Shown here in pieces: positions 1 through 11,801 of a DNA stretch of 64,000 bases (position 1 is the first letter of the stretch; each line of letters begins with the position of its first letter). A model generated the notes under the pieces. That model saw only the letters and a list, made by a program, of their open reading frames with translations, had not been told where the DNA came from and searched no databases. Made by a program: the position numbers and the translations under genes. The stretch comes from Paraphaeosphaeria minitans (lineage: Eukaryota; Ascomycota; Dothideomycetes; Pleosporales; Didymosphaeriaceae): assembly GCA_015832175.1 (NCBI GenBank), contig WJXW01000003.1:2418001-2482000 (forward strand), read 5' to 3'.

Positions 1-117
1 TCCCGCCGCAACCCTCTCCTCCCTTTCGTTTCCAATCCTCTGGGTCTCCCATCCGCGCCTCTTTCTCCACGCCCAATCTTTCTCCACGCGCCTTCGAGAA
101 GCTTCAGACTGAGAGCG

Positions 118-186
118 CCGCACCGCACCGCACCGCACCGCACCGCACCGCACCGCACCGCATCGCACTGCACTGCACTGTACCGC
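118..186. repeat. CCGCA pentanucleotide microsatellite
   Basis: About nine nearly perfect CCGCA units run from 118 to 165 and then decay into CATCG and CACTG variants. The tract lies upstream of the Zn2Cys6 gene, in its promoter or 5' leader. Confidence 0.9.
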
Positions 187-287
187 ATCTGCTGTCCTTC
201 GACGCCCCCCCCCCAAGCATCGCATCGCATCCCATCCCATATCATCCCATACCATATACCATCCCATCCTATCTCATCCTATCCCTT

Positions 288-371
288 GGCCTGCCTGCCT
301 GCCGCAACCCTCGCCTCTGCACCGCACCGCACCGCCCTGCACCGCCCTGCCTGCCTGCCTGCCTGCCTGCT
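288..371. repeat. CTGC tetranucleotide tracts
   Basis: CCTG/CTGC runs lie at 288-303 and 347-371, separated by more CACCG-type pentamers. Together with the 118-186 tract they make the roughly 570 bp before the first gene almost entirely low-complexity and pyrimidine-rich. I see no gene in this stretch. Confidence 0.85.
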
Positions 372-573
372 TTTCTGACTTGCAGCCGTCGTCGCGGCCC
401 GCTACAACCTGTACGACCGCGTCCTCCGCGCCAGACAATCTCCCGCACCACCATCACACCTTCCCAACCAACGATACCCCAAGCTCGCCTCCCCTGGTTC
501 ATGGTCTGCGTGACGGCCACCACCCCGCAAGGCTACCTTTAAAACCACCACCGCCCTCTCCGCCGCCGTCGCC

Positions 574-1919
574 ATGTTCCCTCACCAGGGTGGCCAAGGT
601 CAACTCCCCACGCACTGGCAGCCCCCGACCTCGCAGCAGCCTGCCCACGGCTCCTACCCTCCGCCTCCTCATGTAAGTCGAGAGTCATGTGCCCACCACC
701 TGACCCTAACACCCACCCCTCCGAACCTTCATCTACTGACCGCCCCCGCCAACAGATGAATGCACCTCTGCCCCCTCCCCCAGCACAGGCACCACGAGAT
801 CCTCGCCCGGACATGGCGGCGCACCACCACCAGCCTCAGCAACCCTACCGTCTTCCAGGGCCAGGGGAATGGAACCAGGCTCCCCCTCCGCCCGACCCAT
901 ACCGGGCGCAACCGCCTCCGCCAGGCTACATGAACCAGCATCACCAGCCGCCGGCTCCGCGCCAGCGAACTGCCATTGCCTGCCGCTACTGCAGAAGACG
1001 CAAGGTAACTTTTGCAAATGCTCCATGCCAACCATGTTCTCACCCAGTCTAGATCCGCTGCTCGGGATTCGAAGCCACCGACGACGGCCGCTGCTCCAAC
1101 TGCATGCGCTTCAACCAGGACTGTATCTTCACCCCTGTGTCGGCCCAGACACAGGCTTTCGTGCCTGCCCATACCGTTTGGCGCGGTGTGGGACAGCCTC
1201 CGCCCATGTACGGTGCGTACGGGCAACCACTGCCGCCCTCGCAGCACGGCGAGACATATGCCCAGCCGCCACGCCAGCAGCAAAGTGCCCCGCCGCCACC
1301 GTCCAACTATCTGCCCAGTCCCACAGCTCCCCCCTCAGGTCCGTACCAAGCTCATTCTGCGTATGGTCCCCCTGCCCCACACGATGACGCGAGCCGTGAT
1401 GCGCTGAATGGCAGAAAGAGGCTCAACCCTGAGCCTCATACGCCAACCTTGCCTCCCCCGAGGCCGGGTTCAGCTGCTTCACAGCCCGCTCATCGCGGCG
1501 CTGGGCCGGACTATCCCTATCCAGAACCTCCTAACGCCGCGTCTCCAGCGACCTCGTCTGCCTCTTATTCCAGCGCTCCGCCTCAGCATGGTCAGCAGCC
1601 GTATTACGCACCTCAACAACCTCCCCGGCGCACATCTCCACCCGGCGCATATCCTTATGAAGCAGGCCGCGCATCCTCTTCGCCGCACGCGTCCCAGGCT
1701 CCCACGACTCCGGGCGGCTCCACCTACTATCCCCCTCCGCAAACAAACGGCAACCTGCAGCCGCCACCTCCTCGGAGTGACGGCACCACCCCTCCGCCCA
1801 ACTCGCAGCCCGCCAACCGGCCCGGCATGCGCATCAACGATCTTGTCAGCGACAGCGGAAACGGACGCAGCTCGACCGACTCGAACATGCTGAACATGCT
1901 CAACCGCCGCCCCATGTAG
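574..1919 (+). CDS. Zn(II)2Cys6 transcription factor, proline-rich
   Basis: Predicted nuclear DNA-binding regulator of 404 residues. Exons 574-672, 756-1004 and 1053-1919; the 48-nt second intron interrupts the zinc cluster. The join gives a complete binuclear cluster at about residues 105-140, with cysteines spaced C-x2-C-x6-C-x10-C-x2-C-x6-C (ACRYCRRRKIRC, then CSNCMRFNQDC). Everything else is low complexity: a Pro/Gln/His-rich N-terminus and a long Pro/Ser/Gln-rich tail ending in MRINDLVSDSGNG and NMLNMLNRRPM. I see no fungal-specific transcription factor middle homology domain, so this is a short cluster-plus-disordered-tail type. The start at 574 is the first ATG that splices in frame. 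Target genes cannot be read from the sequence. Confidence 0.85.
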
Positions 1920-4900
1920 TCGGTCTAACCAGCATCGAATACGGCTCCGGAACTGGCTTCTGTGCGAGCCGATTCTGCCAGCATAGCGTCTTTCTTTCGA
2001 ATTACGCGACTTTCTCTCATTTTTCTGTATAATGTCAAGTCCTCCCGTCCGTGGCATCTTCCCAAATAATCTTACGGGCGGGAATCGACGCATTTGGGCG
2101 GTCTTTTGCTTCCTAGCATGCGTTTCCGAGAATTTCCGAGTCTCTACCTGCGCCTGCGTTGGCCTTTCCAAAACACTCTTCTCCATCTCCGTCCGTCTCT
2201 TCCACAACGTCTCCCGCTCGCGGAAAAAATTAAGCCTTCGATTTCCGGATGATGTTTCGACAGCTTTAGAAGGCGCAGAACATTTAATAAGGACCAAACC
2301 AAAGCACGAAGTCTCCATCTGTCAGTTTGTGTTGCGATGGATGCGTATGAGATTGGGCCCGGTTTTGAAGTTTTTTTTTCCCTCGTTGGTTTGAAGAGCA
2401 AAAACGATCTTAGAAGGGGAACATCTTGCATCTCACTGGTGCTTATGGGGCCCGAAGCTTTGGTGCTCGGCAGTGGTTGTTTGTGCTCTTTGAGATTCCC
2501 AGTTCCTCGTTTTGTTTGGTCATCTGCTTTCGCTTTTGCTCTCAATTGGTCTGCTGCGCTGATATGCTTGCGTTTTTTTAGTATCTGGGGGGATAGCACT
2601 GTCCTTTCCTAGTCATGATTTGGGTGGTCTTTTGCTGCTAGTTTGCTTTTGCAACTGCGTCTGCGTCTGCGTCTGCGTATTCTGATTTGGCAATTGTTTT
2701 GGTTGGGTGGTTCTTTGAAGTTTTGCAATGGTAGAGTGTCGGCAGGTTTTGTTCTTGCTAGCGAGAATAGGAGAGGCTGTGCAATACAAATACAATCACC
2801 CACACACACACACATGCGCGAAACTTTTGCTATGCAATGCAATCCAGCTCCTACACCGCTCACGCTCAAACACTGCAACTGTGCCTTGCTCAACGAGAAG
2901 GATGCGACTGCCCGCAGCATGTGCCGTAGCGTGGGTAAGGCTCATCCAACGGCGCCTTCGTTGCGGTGTCTCTGCCATGTGCATGAATATTCCATGCCTA
3001 GGCAGATACGGTAGGTAGGTATGCGTAGGTAGGTAGGTAGGTACAACCCTCAGACCCTCAGACCCACACCCACCCATTCGGCCACATGTTTTGCATCCTG
3101 TCACGCCTACCCCGGCCGTCGATTCATCGTCGGTCTCGCCGTCTCTCTCGGGCTCTTCCCCCTCCACGTGACGTTCAAACCCCCCCTCCCCCCTTCCCCC
3201 CCTTTTGTTCTTTTTTTTTTTTTTAGAGAGACTACCCTCTCCTTCTCCTTCTGCTTCTCCTTCTCTTTCCCGCAGGCGCTGCCGCTGCCGCTGGACTACG
3301 GTAGGACGACGCTGCGACTCGCCCGCGGACCTGGAATCTAGGTACCTACCTACCGACGGTAGACTAGGTAGTCTACTACTGCGCTCACATGGTCCCATGG
3401 GCTTTGCATTCTCTCGCCTGCGGTTTCACGTGACGGATGGCAGGTGGCAGGTGGCAGATGGCAGATGTTATGACGTGTCATGGCGGCGATCTCCATCGTA
3501 CCGTACCGTACCGCACCGTACCGCACCGCAGCGTAGCGTAGCGTAGCTAGTCTACCGTTCCGGGCAGATGCGGTGCGGGGGGGCCGAACCGCGCCCGTAG
3601 GCGGGACGGGATGCGATGCGATGCGATGGGATGCGATGGGAAACGGAAGGGCACGGAAGGGAACGGAAGGGAGGTCTGGGTCGGCGCGAGCGGATCTGTT
3701 CGGGGCGGGACATTTGGGTCGCCATGTGTGGGTGTCCTGTGAGTGGGCTCGCGTCGTGACGGACGGGCGGGTGTACCGTGGTTCCTGTGGGTTGGGGCAG
3801 GGTCGGGGCGGAGGTTGGGAGCGCCGATGCGGACCACGGGTCTGTGAGGGGTCTGGATGGATGGTGGATGCGAGGAGCTGCGTTGGATGAGAGGGGTGAT
3901 GGATCGTGGTGGTAGATTCGGTGTGATGGATGGATGGATGTAGGATGATGTAGATATCTAGTTGTGGTTAGGGGGGGATGGGGTTGGTGATTAACATCGA
4001 GTCGTTATGGGATCGCGTGGGGAAGGCCTCTTGATCGAAACTGCTTGTCATGTACAGAAGGTAATTTCTTAGGTAGGCGTGGATTGTCACGATTGCATTC
4101 CTGTGTCACATGTTGCAGTAGGTGTAGCATCGCATGCGAGAGATCATACCCATAAGGACATGACAACCCAGGTGATTGTTATAAGTCTGCGCAACTACTA
4201 GCAGATACTTGTGCCGCTGTTTTCAACGCCTAATGCGCTCTTCGGACAATAAACTCCTTTAGTCTGCTATCTGCGTACTGGATTACCTGGACCGATGCTC
4301 TGCTATTTGCATTCCTCAGAATAATGACATGGAGAAAGAATACTAGGTACTGCTTATGCGAGGTATATATGCTTATGACAGCAACATAGCTCGATAATCA
4401 GGCAAGCCATTGGTTTGGCAATAGGAGCACATCAAGGCTGTTATTGCTGTACTTATTCGAAAGCATTGCCGTTGCTGCTCGCCTGATACCTAGAAGACCG
4501 CCAGCGCCATCCACATATTGGCAAAATCGACCGACTCACCTTTTTTCAATACTCGTACAAGCATGTCAAGAAAGCCATGAGTTTGAATTCCATGTATGCA
4601 AGACCTATCATGCGAGGCCAGCAAACATTCGCTTAAGTCTGGATATCAAAAACAGCTGTGTGGTGCAGACGCTCCTCGTCTTCGGATGCCGTGTCAATGC
4701 ACCAATCCGAACATTGAAATTACATCGATCAGGGGTGAAAAGGGGGAATAGGTTTGCGAGTTTCGTCTGCGAAAATTCGTCCATCGTTGCGCCCTGGATA
4801 TCCTTGGAGTCTCGAAGATTCTGAGCCCAGGTTTATATTTTAACAATGCTCACTCGTCATGATAGTTCAACGTTCTGTAGATTGTAGTAAGCAATGCCAC

Positions 4901-5210
4901 CCTGAAGGCTAAGCTCATGGCCACATTGTGCAAGATCATTGTGACGGATGGGAAAAGCCATCAGATATCCTCATATATAATGCATATGACTTTTGATTCG
5001 TTTGGGAGTCAGTCCAGATCCATAGAACGTCTTAGCAGCCGGTCTGTTTCCAGTCTCTCTAGCAAGCAAAGGGGTCTTTGCCTCGCACTACAAGGTAGAT
5101 CGAAGGGTCAACTCGCAATTTCTCCTTTGGAAGAGACAGCTTACTTTTCAGTCCACGGGGCGTCGAAAATCTACTGGATATTTCGAGGTCTTGCGAAGAA
5201 CATTTCAGAC
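1920..5210. other. Long intergenic region rich in low-complexity DNA
   Basis: No supportable gene. Contents: a T-rich 3' flank of the Zn2Cys6 gene; TAGG runs at 3012-3042; C- and T-homopolymer tracts at 3180-3226; CCGTA/CCGCA pentamers at about 3497-3545; GATGC pentamers at about 3608-3640; and GGATG runs near 3925-3945. Two copies of CACGTGACG lie at 3165 and 3427. Open frames here are short, overlap on both strands and encode compositional repeats. From 4917 the frame of the next gene is already open, but I treat 4917-5210 as its leader. Confidence 0.6.
3497..3640. repeat. CCGTA/CCGCA and GATGC pentanucleotide clusters
   Basis: CCGTA, CCGCA and GCGTA pentamers run from 3497 to 3548. Repeated GATGC/GATGG pentamers follow at 3608-3640. 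The unit family resembles the tract at 118-186, so the same expansion process seems to have acted at both ends of the first intergenic region. Confidence 0.75.
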
Positions 5211-6614
5211 ATGGCAACGTCGAAACCAAGACCACCCCTGACGTTCGGCGTAGAGCTGGAGTTCATTTGTGTGTACAAAGAGAATGCCTTTGTCAAAATC
5301 GCTCGACACCTAGACGTTGGTCCTGACGTGGGCAGGGAAAAGATCAGGCATGTCCAATCGGGCCATGCAATCTGGTACAAGCTCAACGAAGCCGGGATCG
5401 CAACTTGCTGCCGGGGAAAGGATGAAGGTCCAGCCACAACTCCCTACTCAAGGTGGATGGTCGATTTCGACGATCATGGACTCACTGGCAAAGAGCAGAG
5501 TTGTGTCCCGAGGGGTTACCTAAAACATGCTCTAGAGCTGGCGTCCCCTGTGCTCGGTCTTGATGATGAAAGATCTTTCCAGCAGATCGAACGCGTGCTC
5601 CAGATTTTAGCATCGATGGAGGCTAGATTCGACTGCAGGTTCATTACTAACAGGTTGTGTGGGTTACATGTACATATGGGGTGCGGGAAAGGCACCATCG
5701 TCCCGCTCCCGGTAGCGAAGCGCGTCTTTCAACTCACCACCGCCCACGAGCACAATTTGGACGCTATGCATGCAGCGAGTCGCGTTGTTGTTCCTGTCAG
5801 CACAACCAACATCGACACTGATGCCCCGTACATCCCTCTGTCCTTCTTCCACCGCGGCGGGCAGTTGGGACTGGGCAACCACAACGTGTTTGACTGGCTC
5901 AAACGCATCGAAGAAGTTCGATCAAACGCGGACTTTGCTGAATTCTTCGCGTTCGATTGGGGTGATGAGATCCTCAATTTCGACAATCTCTGGTTGAGTG
6001 AAAGCAGCGACCACGCGCCCAAAACGATCGAGTTCCGGCAGCATGTGGGAACTTTGGACTTTGCAGAGATCTCCAGGTATGTTCGATTCCTAGGGAACGT
6101 TCTCGCTTACTGCTACCAGGCAGACGATGGACCGTTCGTCGAGCTCCTAATGAAGGCGACGGATGCCAACTTCACGGTGGAGCACCTGATGGAAGTTGTC
6201 GGTGGACCCGCGCAAGCTTGCGCCTTGGTCCCTGGGCAAATTGTGCATGACCGTCATCATAGTACTCCAGCTCAACGTGCAGTCGGACGCGACCCTCTCC
6301 GTCCTCTCGATACGCTCGTGGACCAGAATGCGCACGAAGTTGCAGCGAATCATCAAAACGGAAGCATAACTGATACCCGGGCTCGCAAATCGGAGGTGGG
6401 ACTCTATGGTGTCGATCACCGTTCAAACGGCCTAAGTTTGCATCCCGATGCTATCCCAGGATTCATTGTCGACGCTGCGGGCTCGCTGCTTGCGTCCAAC
6501 CCGGGGATGAACATGGACGAGCTATCGTCGCAAGCTCGGGCGGTCACATTCGGTAGGCTCGCTGAAAAGTACCGCGAGTTGCGGTATCTAGGTAGGCATC
6601 AACTTGGAAAGTAG
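5211..6614 (+). CDS. Amidoligase-family protein (glutamine synthetase-like fold)
   Basis: Intronless, 467 residues from the ATG at 5211. Recognised as an Amidoligase_2-type enzyme (COOH-NH2 ligase superfamily) by three blocks in the expected order: FGVELEF at 12-18, GLHVHMG at 151-157 and EFRQHVGTLDFAE starting at 274. These carry the acidic metal/ATP-binding residues, the paired histidines and the Arg/Gln substrate-binding segment typical of the fold. The family joins an amine to a carboxylate using ATP; the substrates here are unknown. The frame is open back to an ATG at 4917, but those 98 residues look like translated leader and the homology begins right after MATSKPRPPLT, so I prefer 5211. 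No signal peptide or membrane segment is visible. The next gene, on the same strand, has a papain-like fold. Confidence 0.75.
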   Translation: MATSKPRPPLTFGVELEFICVYKENAFVKIARHLDVGPDVGREKIRHVQSGHAIWYKLNEAGIATCCRGKDEGPATTPYSRWMVDFDDHGLTGKEQSCVPRGYLKHALELASPVLGLDDERSFQQIERVLQILASMEARFDCRFITNRLCGLHVHMGCGKGTIVPLPVAKRVFQLTTAHEHNLDAMHAASRVVVPVSTTNIDTDAPYIPLSFFHRGGQLGLGNHNVFDWLKRIEEVRSNADFAEFFAFDWGDEILNFDNLWLSESSDHAPKTIEFRQHVGTLDFAEISRYVRFLGNVLAYCYQADDGPFVELLMKATDANFTVEHLMEVVGGPAQACALVPGQIVHDRHHSTPAQRAVGRDPLRPLDTLVDQNAHEVAANHQNGSITDTRARKSEVGLYGVDHRSNGLSLHPDAIPGFIVDAAGSLLASNPGMNMDELSSQARAVTFGRLAEKYRELRYLGRHQLGK

Positions 6615-7703
6615 CTGTCCAAATTACGGCATTCCGGGAGCGGTATTGCTGCCTGGGTCTGAATGCTTGCTGATTTTGACATGTATCATAGGCATGAAGC
6701 TTATGCTGCTGCCTGCGGGTCTCTTGTAGCTCGTCTTTCTGCATCAGTAATTTAGTAGATATATTTAACCTTGTCGCTTTCAGAGTGTTACAAAGTCGGT
6801 GATAGCAATATGTATAAATGACGGGAAAACATAATAAATGCAAACCTAACCTATAGAGGCCAAGGCCAGTGTGTAACATCATTGTGCAGAGATGTGAATA
6901 TTCGAGCCTGGTAGAAGTTGGATGGCGAAACAAGACCTTCCAGGGCGAAGATACATGTCGGCGAGATTCTGCGCCCTGCCCCTTGGCCGTTCTGAGTCTA
7001 GGGCGACGCTAAATCGTGGACCTCTGGATGCAACAATACCATCTTCTGTTGCTCCTACCCTAACCTTGCGATCATCCCATCAAGCGTTCCGATATGTGAG
7101 TCACTAAACTTTCCTTGCCAGGTGGTGTGTCCTTTTGTTGCGCTGCAACATACACGGAAGAGGGATCGCCTTTTCTTCTACAAACCCTCAACAAACGCAT
7201 CGCAGACTTGAACGTTCCCCATTGTGTTTGCACGCTCTGCGCGAGTCGTTGCGACGATCATGTGAGTGAGAGCGGGCGAAGCGGGGCTTGGGCGTAGTTG
7301 TAGTCCGTTCCGGAAAGCATCACCCTACACAGTTCCTATGGTACTTGTATACCTAGATGCATGTGTGAAAGATACCGCAGTTCTTCAATGCCAGTGATTA
7401 GGCGGCGATACGTTCCGAGGCAGAAGAAGATCGAGCCGAAGCCACTGGAAGGTGCTGGTGTGTACCAGATGAGGAGTAGTTGTACTCAACATGCCAACCT
7501 TCGAATGGAGGCCTTAGCTAGATGCGACTGTACATCGCCTGTTCGAGGTACAAGCACTGAAGATATTAGATACAGTACAGGAGTCGGCTACGGCACGTTA
7601 GCGCCGGCATGTGCCACGTGGCAGTGGCTGTGCAACCAAGCTCGCCTCTGCGAACAAGACCCTTCCAGTTGTTCACCAGATCAACGAACCCGTCAATCCA
7701 CAC
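6615..7703. other. Intergenic region between amidoligase and papain-fold gene
   Basis: No gene recognised. It holds the 3' end of the amidoligase gene and the promoter of the next gene, including a 12-bp CACGTG palindrome at 7612. Short open frames near 7361-7870 overlap the first exon of the next gene in other frames and look like chance. Confidence 0.5.
7612..7623. promoter_or_regulatory. Palindromic E-box-like site
   Basis: TGCCACGTGGCA is a perfect 12-bp palindrome centred on CACGTG, ending 80 bp before the start codon at 7704. CACGTG is the core bound by fungal bHLH regulators. Assigning it to this gene is inference from position. Confidence 0.35.
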
Positions 7704-8835
7704 ATGGCAGAAGCCAGCGAGGGCCTAGGGTCGCCCGAGAGGAAGCGGGACAAGTTCGGGCAGTTTCTGTATGTTGGCGAACGGCCCCACTCTACCTACC
7801 CCGCAAAAAGCCATTGCGATTGGTTCCAGTCCTCGTCGCTCTGACCTTGACGCAGGCAAAAGAGCTATAACAAAGGCGAAATAGCCCTCAAACATGCCAT
7901 CGGTCTGGGTGCTGGTGAGAACGTAATACCGGTCGCTCAGCCCTTGACCAATGGACCTCCCAGAATAGTCGAAGTAGGGTGGCATCCGGTCGGCGGGTTC
8001 GCTGGCAAGTGGTTTGCTGAAAGGACGGGGCTGGGCAAGATGATCACAGAGAGAATCCACAGGTATCCAGATCCGACGCAGCATTGGGCAGTACTGGTTG
8101 GCGAGTACGCTCACCAGCTCTGGATGGATGAGAACTTCGACATAATATATACGAATGCCCAGGTCGATCCAAAAGAATGGCAAACGTTTTCGGTGGGAGA
8201 AACCAAGTTCAATGACGATGCTCTTAGGAGAACTGGTGTGTACCAATTTCATTTGCTCGAGCCGCTGGAGATGCGCTTGGCGAGGCCTGTCGCTGCTTGC
8301 TCACCATGAATCCATAGGCGAAGCTGTCATCCACAACATTCGAGCCATGCGTCCAGGCTACAATCTCATCAGCAACAATTGTCAGACATATGTTCTTCAG
8401 CTGCTCGACGCTATCCAGATCTCGCAAGATAAGGAATTCGGCACCACTCTAGCCGTCTATGAGAGGCTTTTCGGCTCCGGAAAGGTTGCCGACCTCTTCC
8501 CGGAGAACAACACAACCATGGACGAGCCCGGACAGGCTGGGTTCTCTCCACCGCAATCAGAGCTAGAGTTGGGCGTGATCGGTGGTACTGGTGGTGAAGG
8601 ACATGTACCATTCCACCGCCCAGAGGCTGTTCTGCACCAGTATCAACCCGGGTCGGGCACTGCACCGCAGACCTCCGTAGCATTCGCACAGCAGGTCATG
8701 GATGCCAACACTACGCAGCTGGTTACAGAAGAACAGTCGAAGAGGCACTTGATGGAGGAAGAACAAGCAGAGAAAGAAAAAAGTGGTGGCTGGGGCGAGA
8801 AGACAAGTTCATTCTTCCGGAAGTTCAAAAAATAG
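7704..8835 (+). CDS. Permuted papain-fold (PPPDE/LRAT-like) protein
   Basis: 320 residues. Exons 7704-7768, 7856-8235 and 8318-8835. The two splices restore one frame through KFGQFLQKSYNKGE and RRTGEAVIHNIRA. A histidine-first papain-like core is visible: EVGWHPVGGF, then HWAVLVG with His98, then SNNCQTYVLQLLDAI with Cys170. The order His before Cys is that of the permuted PPPDE/DeSI and LRAT folds, which act as deubiquitinating or deSUMOylating peptidases, or as acyltransferases. Which activity applies cannot be told here. The C-terminal third is hydrophilic and ends in a charged stretch followed by a basic GWGEKTSSFFRKFKK tail that could form an amphipathic helix. It follows the amidoligase gene on the same strand, about 1.1 kb away. 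Confidence 0.65.
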
Positions 8836-10020
8836 CCATGGTTCGATCGTAATCATAACCACCTCTCAAGCAGCTGATGTTATCAGTTTTACACTGCGTA
8901 CTGTAATTTTTGGACAGCGCTTTTTATGATTGAAGTATCCCGTGCTCTTCCTTTTTCTCAGGGTACTGGATCGACGACTTACAGTGCCATCTCTTGTGCG
9001 CAAAAGACCTATACCGAACTTCGTTAGGCAATAACAATCGTCGATCGTTATCAGGACGGCATTCCTTTCCATACACCAAGTAAAGGATGTCGAGCGCTTT
9101 GTTACAAGTATGCTTTGACCCTTCGAGGATGGCCGTCCAACTTTCTCTGCCCTTTCCGAGGTTTCCAGTGTGTGCTGCCAGATCTTCTCCCTCGTGTCAG
9201 TTTGCCCTAACTTCTCGTGCATGATCCCTTCCTCTGCATCCGCTCTTTTCCCAACAGAGTACGATCCGCCGCCACGTTATCCCTAGCTGCTCCGTGCTAC
9301 ATCCTTGGCAGCACCCACAACCCTCTGTGTAGGAAACCTTGATGTCGCAAGATAAACCATGACTTGGCCGCACGTATCTGGAGCCGTCATGTACCACGAC
9401 ATCAGAGGTCTCGACAGTAGTCAGAACTTCTTGAACCACGTTGACGAGCCAGTTCCTAGCGATGTCGGGCCGTCTACTAACTTAGGGTAAATGTGCGCTA
9501 GGCGCAGTCTTCCGGCCTTCTTTTCCGGCAGGCGCTTCGAAGACAAAAGGTCTTCATGCATGGGGCATGCTTGCGCACTGCATCTACTCCATAGGCACCG
9601 TATGCTGGGCATCCGCCTGGGATTGATGAGGAGACTCATGCTCGGGAGACTGGACTATTTTGATAAGACTTGGCGATGTGCAGGTAGCTTGACTTTGAGC
9701 AGATAATTACAAGGCAGAAATATTGTAGTTTATAGGTCACAGCAAAGTAGCGGCTTCTAAGAGGCCTCTATGTGAAAGTTGTCAATTACTTGAACTGCTG
9801 TGGAATCCTTTCCTTGCGCTCTGCATGACATACCGTCCCAATCTTCAACAATAACGAGGGGCGCAAGTGGTCTTGCCGGTTAGGTAACCTCACGCTTCAA
9901 CTCAACCTTTCATCCAATTCACGCTCTCATTACCATTAATTATTAAGCTAGGACTTGATCAGAACGCTGGAAATCATCTCAACCCGTCCACATACTGCTG
10001 CTCATCCCGCATCAACTACT
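8836..10020. other. Intergenic region, convergent flanks
   Basis: This lies between two genes whose 3' ends face each other. Several short open frames on both strands show no recognisable domain, signal peptide or consistent splice structure. I see nothing I can name. Confidence 0.5.
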
Positions 10021-11201
10021 CTACAACATCATGGCAACAGCAAACCCGATCACCGCTGCGCCCATCGCGCCCTGGACCTTGGCAGCCGCACCGGGGAACT
10101 CAGACATCGTGGGAGAAGGCACAGGGGCGCTGGTAGAAGTGCCGTTGCCGGGGGTGGAAGTCTCGCTCTCGGGGTTGAGCACACTGTCACTGTTAGAACC
10201 GCGGACATGACTGAGCAAACACAAACAGGGGCACTCACGAGTCGATGATGTGGGCCACGCCATTTTTGAGGATGATGTTGGGCAGGACGACCTTCGCGTT
10301 GTCGATGAAGACGTTGCCGCCGGTGCCGACGGCTAGGGTGAGCTCGGCGCCATTGACGGTCTTGACGGTGGTGTTGGTGATGTCACTGGAGAAGACGACG
10401 GCGCCGGCGACGGCATGGTAGGTCAGGATGTTGGTGATGGCCTCCACGGAGGCATTGGCGAGGGTGGATGCGATGGCATCGAAGGCGTCGTCGTTGGGGA
10501 CGAAGATGGTGAGGTCGGTGATGGTATCGATGGTCTCAACGAGGTTGGCGGTTGTGAGGGCGCTCAGGATGGAAGTGACTTCGACGTCGGTCTGGGCGGT
10601 GAGTGTGGTGGATGCGTTGCGGGGGATTGTGAGGACGGAGTCGATCTTGTGGACGACGACGCCGTTGGCGGCTTGGATGTCCTGGGAATGTTAGAAACTG
10701 AGAATGTTGCTGAGGTTGGATACTCACTGCTTCGATTACGTTAGTGCCCTTCAGCTCTCCGCTCACTATGGTGGCATTTCCTCCAATCAACTGGAAACCG
10801 ACATTCTGTCCACCTGTGACATAGGTTAAGCTCTCTTTCTGGCCCGATGCCGTAAGGAGAGTGTGTGCAAAAGCGGGTGTCTCGCTGAAGTCAGACGAGA
10901 CATAAGTCCCGTTGAGAACGTGGTACGTAAGGAGTGCTTGAACTGCATTCGTGTTGTTTGAGCTGAGTGCAGTGCTCTCTAGGGATGCATTCCCCGCGAG
11001 AAGAGCCTCGAATGCAGAGTCGATGGGCGCAAGGATAGTGATGTTGCTCAGGCTGCCGAGAACTGCCACGAGATCAGGGAAGCTGCTGAGGGCGGTGCCC
11101 AGAGTGCTGAGGTCGGGCTGGGAACCGATGAGGTCTGTGAGGCTGGGCGCTTGTGCAAGCACAGCTGAGATGTAGGCGGCAAGAGCAAGCAAGGTTTTCA
11201 T
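10021..11201 (-). CDS. Fasciclin (FAS1) domain protein, GPI-anchored
   Basis: 359 residues. Exons 10728-11201, 10239-10681 and 10021-10183; the 46- and 55-nt introns both start GTGAGT. An N-terminal signal peptide (MKTLLALAAYISAVLA) is followed by two FAS1 domains at about 20-155 and 160-300. Each has the family's hydrophobic TILAP or TIFVP block and a YHV/YHA block. There are several N-glycosylation sequons. The C-terminus is a Ser/Thr/Pro spacer, then a small-residue site and a hydrophobic tail with no charged end (GAMGAAVIGFAVAMML), the pattern of a GPI signal. It is predicted to sit at the plasma membrane or wall as an adhesion-type protein. Fungal FAS1 proteins are linked to adhesion and development, but no specific role is readable here. 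Confidence 0.85.
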
Positions 11202-11801
11202 ATTGGCTGAGTAGTGTTCAATAGGAAACTGGAGCGAGTGTCGAGTTGAGAGGCTTCTGCGAAGAGGTTGAAATGCAGTCTACATTCACGGGTCGTGGTA
11301 CATCTTATAGTATGCACCATTGAGGCTATGCCCCTGGACGGCTCAGCACAGGCATCTTAGACGATCTCAAAACTTGAATATATTCACTGCTGCAGCACTG
11401 CGTAGGATTGCATTCTGCACCTAGATCGTGAAAGCCACAATGCATCTGTCACGATGGGTAGCTTGAGTCGAGCCTCCATAGATCGCCAAGCCCGTTTACT
11501 GGTGAGAGATTTTATGTTTCCTCTTAACAATAAGGTGTTGCAGGGGCTGGGAAGTTATGAGTTCCTAAAGTAGCTGATAATGACGCTCACCAAGCGCCAG
11601 TACGGTGAATTTTAGCCGTGCAGAGTACATCGCGTAATTCTAGCGACCTCGCCTGGTTTGACCTCGTGTAAGCCCGGGATAGCGGTGCCTGGTACCTTGC
11701 AGAGAATCGGGGTGGAAGTTCGTAATTCGTCTGAGCCGTTGCGTGCTTCATTGCGCTCCTCCAGGTCGTACTGTAACCCGTCTCTATAAACACGAGCGCA
11801 A
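11202..11801. other. Intergenic region upstream of the FAS1 gene
   Basis: This holds the promoter of the FAS1 gene (TATAG-like sequence near 11306) and the open tail frames next to the doubtful small secreted protein. I see nothing else I can support. Confidence 0.4.

Noticed and set aside
729..1283. 184-codon minus-strand open frame
   Set aside because: Antisense shadow of the GC-rich Zn2Cys6 exons; no domain and overlapping a well-supported gene.
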